The notes under the pieces: model-generated
What the model saw: only the letters and a program-made list of their open reading frames with translations
Database searches by the model: none
Told to the model about the DNA's origin: nothing
Shown: positions 5,656 to 8,786 of the stretch, in pieces
Numbering within the stretch: the stretch's first letter is position 1
Layout: every line of letters starts with the position of its first letter
Assembly: GCA_910585065.1 (NCBI GenBank)
Contig: CAJUCG010000148.1
Location: 1-8,786, forward strand
DNA: 8,786 nucleotides
Source of the DNA: an uncultured Lachnospiraceae bacterium
GTDB lineage: Bacteria > Bacillota > Clostridia > Lachnospirales > Lachnospiraceae
Reading direction: 5' to 3'
Program-made: the position numbers and the translations under genes

Positions 5656-6100
5656 GGGGGATGTAGGTATACAAAAGAATATTTAGCTGTTGCTGGTTTA
5701 CGGTGTACAAATAATGAACTTGGGTTACAGGACTATCGTATGGATCATGACACGTTCAGAGATGTTTGCCAGAGATTTAATATTACAGTTACAGATGAGG
5801 CTGGGGAGAAGCAATCCGTTGCAGCGAAGGAGGATCATAACGTGACACTGAATGAGTGGTTTGATATATGGATGGACACCTACAAGAAAAATTGTCGGAA
5901 TAGTTCAAAAAGAACATATGAAATTGCTTACTTTTGCTTCGAATTGTATCGCGAATGGAATGAATCCAAAGACACTGCAGAGAATCATGGGTCACAGTAC
6001 ACTGCAAATGACAATGAACTTATATTGCCATGTTTTGGATGAAACGATTGAAAAAGAAATAGCGGCGGTAATTGAAATTGGGACAAAAATGGGACAGTAG
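5656..6100 (+). pseudogene. Tyrosine recombinase (Tn916-type integrase), middle deleted
   Basis: Frame 1, open from 5656 and with an ATG at 5740, encodes the N-terminal part. This includes VTLNEWFDIWMDTYKKNC and SSKRTYEIAY, the SAM-like core-binding domain start that Firmicutes integrases share. Near 5925-5935 the homology passes to frame 2, which reads TFASNCIANGMNPKTLQRIM then GHSTLQMTMNLYCHVLDET to TAG 6098-6100. This is the end of the catalytic domain, with the GH box His at 5993-5995 and the nucleophile Tyr at 6023-6025. The block between them, with the catalytic Arg, Lys and H-x-x-R (about 200 residues in a roughly 400-residue enzyme), is gone and the frame is shifted. It cannot recombine DNA. 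It lies just after the kinase pair, and its end faces the hairpin at 6141-6195, as an integrase at the edge of an element would. Confidence 0.8.
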
Positions 6101-6140
6101 TGTGGATGAAGCCGCCAAAAACTCTTGAAAATACAATATG

Positions 6141-6195
6141 AAAGTGCATTTGGTATCAAAATTTTGACATTTGGTATCAAACAGCACTTTTTTTG
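6141..6195 (+). terminator. Hairpin terminator after the integrase remnant
   Basis: AAAGTGC (6141-6147) pairs with GCACTTT (6184-6190). Inside it the near-palindromic repeat copies pair with each other over 12 bp (6149-6160 with 6170-6181, two G-T wobbles). The loop is 9 nt, and seven T's end the structure (6188-6194). This is a strong intrinsic terminator reading rightward, separating the AT-rich island from the ABC genes. Confidence 0.65.
6147..6181. repeat. Two 14-bp direct repeats, possible integrase-binding or attachment sequence
   Basis: CATTTGGTATCAAA occurs at 6147-6160 and 6168-6181, a period of 21 bp or two helical turns, which places both copies on the same DNA face. Each copy is nearly palindromic. 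Their place 46 nt after the integrase stop, at the border of the AT-rich island, suits accessory integrase-binding repeats near an element end. They also form the stem of the terminator hairpin, so this role is not proven. Confidence 0.5.
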
Positions 6196-6330
6196 ATTTT
6201 TTGTGTTAAACTTAAGACATTCCATAAGATCTCACTAGGGCGGATGCCAATGGAGAGTGTTGTAAATTTTGGTATACAGGCAAAAGATTGTGCCTGGGAT
6301 AAGGAGGAACATTTGCAGAAGGAAAAGAAA

Positions 6331-8166
6331 ATGATAAAAAAAGAAGGAAAAAAATATTCCCGCGCCAGCAGCATTATCTGGGCAATTAGAAAATTATGGG
6401 ATCTTGAACCAAAATTTGTATTTTTTATTTTTGCAGGAATTCCGATTGCTGTAATTGTTCCGCTTGTTGAGGCATACTTTCCGAAAATGCTGCTTGATAA
6501 GATCGGCGCAGGCGGTGATTTTTCACAGCTCCTTTTGATCTGTGCAGGATTTCTTGCAGGATTGATGCTTTTAGAAATCTTGCGGGGATGGATCACAAAC
6601 CGGCGCGATGGCAGACATTATTACCCAACATCAGTGTTTCAGACAAGGATGGATGAACATGAAGGGTATCTGATGGACTTTCAAGTAACAGAGAGGCAGG
6701 TATTTCGGGAAAAGAGCGGCTATGCGTGGCAGGATGCGTGTCGTGGAAACTGTGCTATGGAATTTGTTTGGCAGGATTTTTCTGATATTTTAACCCATCT
6801 GCTTGGGATGTTTACGTATGCTTCATTTCTTGTGGTTTTAAATCCAATTATTTTTGTGGTAGTAGCGATCGTGTCAGCGGTATCCTATATTACAACGCGC
6901 TTGCAGCCAAGGTATTATGAGAAGCATAAAAAGGAATGGGAGAAAGAGATCCGCAAAAAGGATTATTTGCAGCGGCTTTCCGAAGATTTTCCGCGCGCGA
7001 AGGATATCAAACTCTACGGACTTTCGGCGTGGTTAGAAAAAATGATGCGGGATTATCAGAATTATATTTTGATGTGGGATAAGCGATGCAGCCTGCGCGG
7101 TTTTTTTGCCTCCGTCCTCTCGGCGGCAATGGCTGTTTTGCAAAATGCCACGGCGTATCTGGTGCTGATTGGGATCTGGCTTAATGGCAAGATCAGCGTG
7201 GGAGAGTTTGTTTTTTATTTCGGGCTGGTAAGTGGTATCGCAGACTTTTTGCAGGGCATTATTGGGGATGTGGCAAAGCTTTGCACACGCGCGGACAAAA
7301 TCATCTACTACAGAGAGTTTTTTGATTTCCCGAATACTTTTAACCACGAAAAAGGCGCGGCACTCCCGGATTCTCCGGTTAAAGTGGAGTTTAAGGATGT
7401 GTGGTTTCGTTATGATGGTGCAAAGGACTACACATTAAAAGGCATTAGTTTCACCATTAAGGAGGGGGAAAAGCTTGCCTTAGTCGGGGTGAACGGCGCG
7501 GGAAAAACAACACTTGTCAAGCTTTTGTGCGGTCTTTACCAGCCGGAAAAAGGAGAGATTTTGGTGGGAGGAAAAAAGATCTCGGAGTACAATATTATAG
7601 AATATTACTCTCTGATCTCCGCAGTTTTCCAGGAGATTCGCGCGGTTGCCTTCACCGTTTTTGAATTTGTCGCGAGCGCGGATCTCGGCAGAAAAAATGC
7701 GAGGGAAGCAGCAGTTTTGGCAATGGAGAAGGCGGGGATCTATGAGAAAGTAAAAAGTCTGTCAAACGGGATGGACACCCATCTGATGAAGGGGGTCTAC
7801 GATGACGGGGTGGATTTTTCCGGAGGGGAAATGCAAAAGCTTGTACTGGCACGCGCCATCTATAAGGACGGAAAGATCCTAGTGCTTGATGAGCCCACAG
7901 CGGCACTTGATCCGATCGCGGAAAATAATCTGTATTTAAAATATCAGGAATTAACTCGCGGAAAGACTTCCGTTTATATTTCGCACCGTTTCGCCTCGAC
8001 GCGCTTTTGTGACCGCATTATTCTTTTGGAGGATGGGGTAGTGAAGGAGAGCGGCAGCCATAAAGAACTGATGGAAGCGGGCGGGCGGTATGCCTATATG
8101 TTTGGAGTACAGAGCCAGTATTACCGGGAAGCGGAGGAAAAGAATGCCGTTTTTGCGGCAGAATAG
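6331..8166 (+). CDS. ABC exporter half-transporter (membrane domain fused to ATPase)
   Basis: Counting from ATG 6331 the product has 611 residues. The membrane domain spans about 25-315 with some six hydrophobic segments (about 28-48, 66-87, 153-190 as a pair, 255-284, 290-312). The ATPase domain spans about 350-600: Walker A GVNGAGKTT at 386-394, Q-loop Gln434, signature FSGGE (Ser at 497) in place of LSGGQ, Walker B ILVLDEP with Asp520 and Glu521, and switch His552. All catalytic residues are present. ATG 6331 follows GAAGGA at 7-8 nt spacing. Upstream in-frame starts exist (ATG 6250 behind AGGG, TTG 6313 behind AAGGAGG) and would add 27 or 6 residues. The next gene starts 9 nt after the stop and encodes a similar membrane domain, so the two probably form a heterodimer. 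The substrate is unknown. The coding sequence is visibly richer in GCG/CGC codons than the island upstream. Confidence 0.85.
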   Translation: MIKKEGKKYSRASSIIWAIRKLWDLEPKFVFFIFAGIPIAVIVPLVEAYFPKMLLDKIGAGGDFSQLLLICAGFLAGLMLLEILRGWITNRRDGRHYYPTSVFQTRMDEHEGYLMDFQVTERQVFREKSGYAWQDACRGNCAMEFVWQDFSDILTHLLGMFTYASFLVVLNPIIFVVVAIVSAVSYITTRLQPRYYEKHKKEWEKEIRKKDYLQRLSEDFPRAKDIKLYGLSAWLEKMMRDYQNYILMWDKRCSLRGFFASVLSAAMAVLQNATAYLVLIGIWLNGKISVGEFVFYFGLVSGIADFLQGIIGDVAKLCTRADKIIYYREFFDFPNTFNHEKGAALPDSPVKVEFKDVWFRYDGAKDYTLKGISFTIKEGEKLALVGVNGAGKTTLVKLLCGLYQPEKGEILVGGKKISEYNIIEYYSLISAVFQEIRAVAFTVFEFVASADLGRKNAREAAVLAMEKAGIYEKVKSLSNGMDTHLMKGVYDDGVDFSGGEMQKLVLARAIYKDGKILVLDEPTAALDPIAENNLYLKYQELTRGKTSVYISHRFASTRFCDRIILLEDGVVKESGSHKELMEAGGRYAYMFGVQSQYYREAEEKNAVFAAE

Positions 8167-8175
8167 GAGGGAATG

Positions 8176-8786
8176 ATGTACCGATACACAATAACAAAAA
8201 AGGCACTTGCACGTTACCATGCCTATTATCCGGCTTATTTTCCACTTGTTTTTTTTAAAGTGGTATTTGAGCAGATCTCGCCATACTTTAATCTCTGGAT
8301 GTCCGCAGAGCTTGTAACCGCATTGTATGAAGGAAAAGAGAAAGAAAACATCTATCTTCTTGTGCTGATCACGATTTTGGGAAATTTTGTAATTCAGGCA
8401 GCAGGAGCATTCCTTAGCAGGGCTTCAGACACAGCTAGAGAAGTGCTTGACAATAATGAGGCAGCCGCTTTTTATCAGAAAACACTTTCGCTCGATTATG
8501 ATAAGATTGAAGATCCGAAGATTCGTCTTTTAAGGCGAAAGATTAAGGAGAATTCCTATATTAACAGCTACGGCGTTGTTTTTATGAGAAATTTGATTGA
8601 GATGTTATTCTCCTGCGTGATGGATATTATATTTGCTATTGTTTTGTTTAGTGAAATGATCTCCTTTCTCTCTAAGGTGAAATTTGAGTGGCTTGGTCTT
8701 TTATTTATTTTTTTGATGGTGGGCTTTACCACAGCTAATATTATCTTTCAGGCGGGGAACATGAAAAAAAGTGCGAAGAGTTGGGA
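8176..8786 (+). CDS. Second ABC exporter half-transporter, truncated by window end
   Basis: The frame is open from the adjacent ATGs at 8173 and 8176 to the end of the window, 203 codons so far. AGGAGG at 8165-8170 is only 2 nt from the first ATG and 5 nt from the second, which favours 8176. The product starts MYRYTITKKALARYHAYYP and has hydrophobic segments at about 20-45 (ending in LWMSAELVTALYEG), 60-85 (IYLLVLITILGNFVIQAAG), 145-165 and 175-195. That is the arrangement of an ABC exporter membrane domain. The part visible stops within the membrane domain, so the ATPase cannot be seen. The tight spacing with the preceding ABC gene implies one operon and a heterodimeric exporter. Confidence 0.8.
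   Translation, partial: MYRYTITKKALARYHAYYPAYFPLVFFKVVFEQISPYFNLWMSAELVTALYEGKEKENIYLLVLITILGNFVIQAAGAFLSRASDTAREVLDNNEAAAFYQKTLSLDYDKIEDPKIRLLRRKIKENSYINSYGVVFMRNLIEMLFSCVMDIIFAIVLFSEMISFLSKVKFEWLGLLFIFLMVGFTTANIIFQAGNMKKSAKSW

Noticed and set aside
5852..6100. An 82-residue ORF starting at ATG 5852 as a separate gene
   Set aside because: Its second half is the C-terminal end of the integrase, while its first part is the out-of-frame reading of the integrase N-terminus. It was merged into the integrase pseudogene.
6164..6169. A perfect TTGACA as a -35 box for the ABC genes
   Set aside because: No acceptable -10 lies 16-18 bp downstream; that position is a T-run belonging to the terminator hairpin.
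7652..7906. Minus-strand ORFs inside the ABC genes
   Set aside because: They are antisense shadows of a gene with complete ABC ATPase motifs; their Pro/Arg/His-rich composition is typical of such shadows.
1..8786. CRISPR array, tRNA or rRNA genes
   Set aside because: No regularly spaced repeat set, tRNA-like cloverleaf or rRNA-like sequence was seen on either strand.

Overview
The window looks like chromosomal DNA of a low-G+C Gram-positive anaerobe, most plausibly a gut Lachnospiraceae/Clostridia species. The pointers are strong AGGAGG-type ribosome binding sites, sigma-A-like promoters, AT-rich intergenic DNA, TTG/GTG starts, and protein families that are common there: LysM exoproteins, HipA-like kinases, an Rpn-type tail, a Tn916-type integrase and paired ABC exporters. 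The assignment rests on protein style; no marker gene is present.

Layout. (1) 130-761: a class I glutamine-amidotransferase-like hydrolase (peptidase C26 / PuuD family), broken by an internal, frame-changing deletion. (2) 827-933: a long inverted repeat with T-runs on both sides, lying between convergent genes. (3) 958-1983, minus strand: a secreted protein with two C-terminal LysM domains and an unrecognised N-terminal domain, with a good promoter at 2041-2069. (4) 2302-3284: a 90-residue hypothetical protein, an unrecognised 90-residue ORF closed by three tandem stop codons, and an orphan C-terminal tail of an Rpn/PD-(D/E)XK-type transposase-nuclease, ending in a clear intrinsic terminator. 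(5) 3324-4121: a strong promoter followed by three overlapping short reading frames; the last is the C-terminal part of a HipA-like kinase, so this stretch is probably decayed. (6) 4378-5606: an apparently intact HipA-like kinase gene overlapping by 16 nt a 153-residue partner gene. (7) 5656-6195: a tyrosine recombinase that has lost its middle, followed by a hairpin built from a near-palindromic 14-bp direct repeat. (8) 6331-8786: two consecutive ABC exporter half-transporter genes, richer in G+C than everything before them; the second runs off the window.

The centre (about 2300 to 6195) reads as the decayed remains of an integrative element or defence/toxin island: integrase remnant at one end, Rpn tail, two HipA-type modules and several small ORFs, all AT-rich and next to GC-richer exporter genes. 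Three genes (C26 hydrolase, first HipA-like gene, integrase), and possibly the Rpn gene, keep their ends or one end and have lost internal sequence. The kinase/partner pair is the best candidate for a functional, poorly described system.
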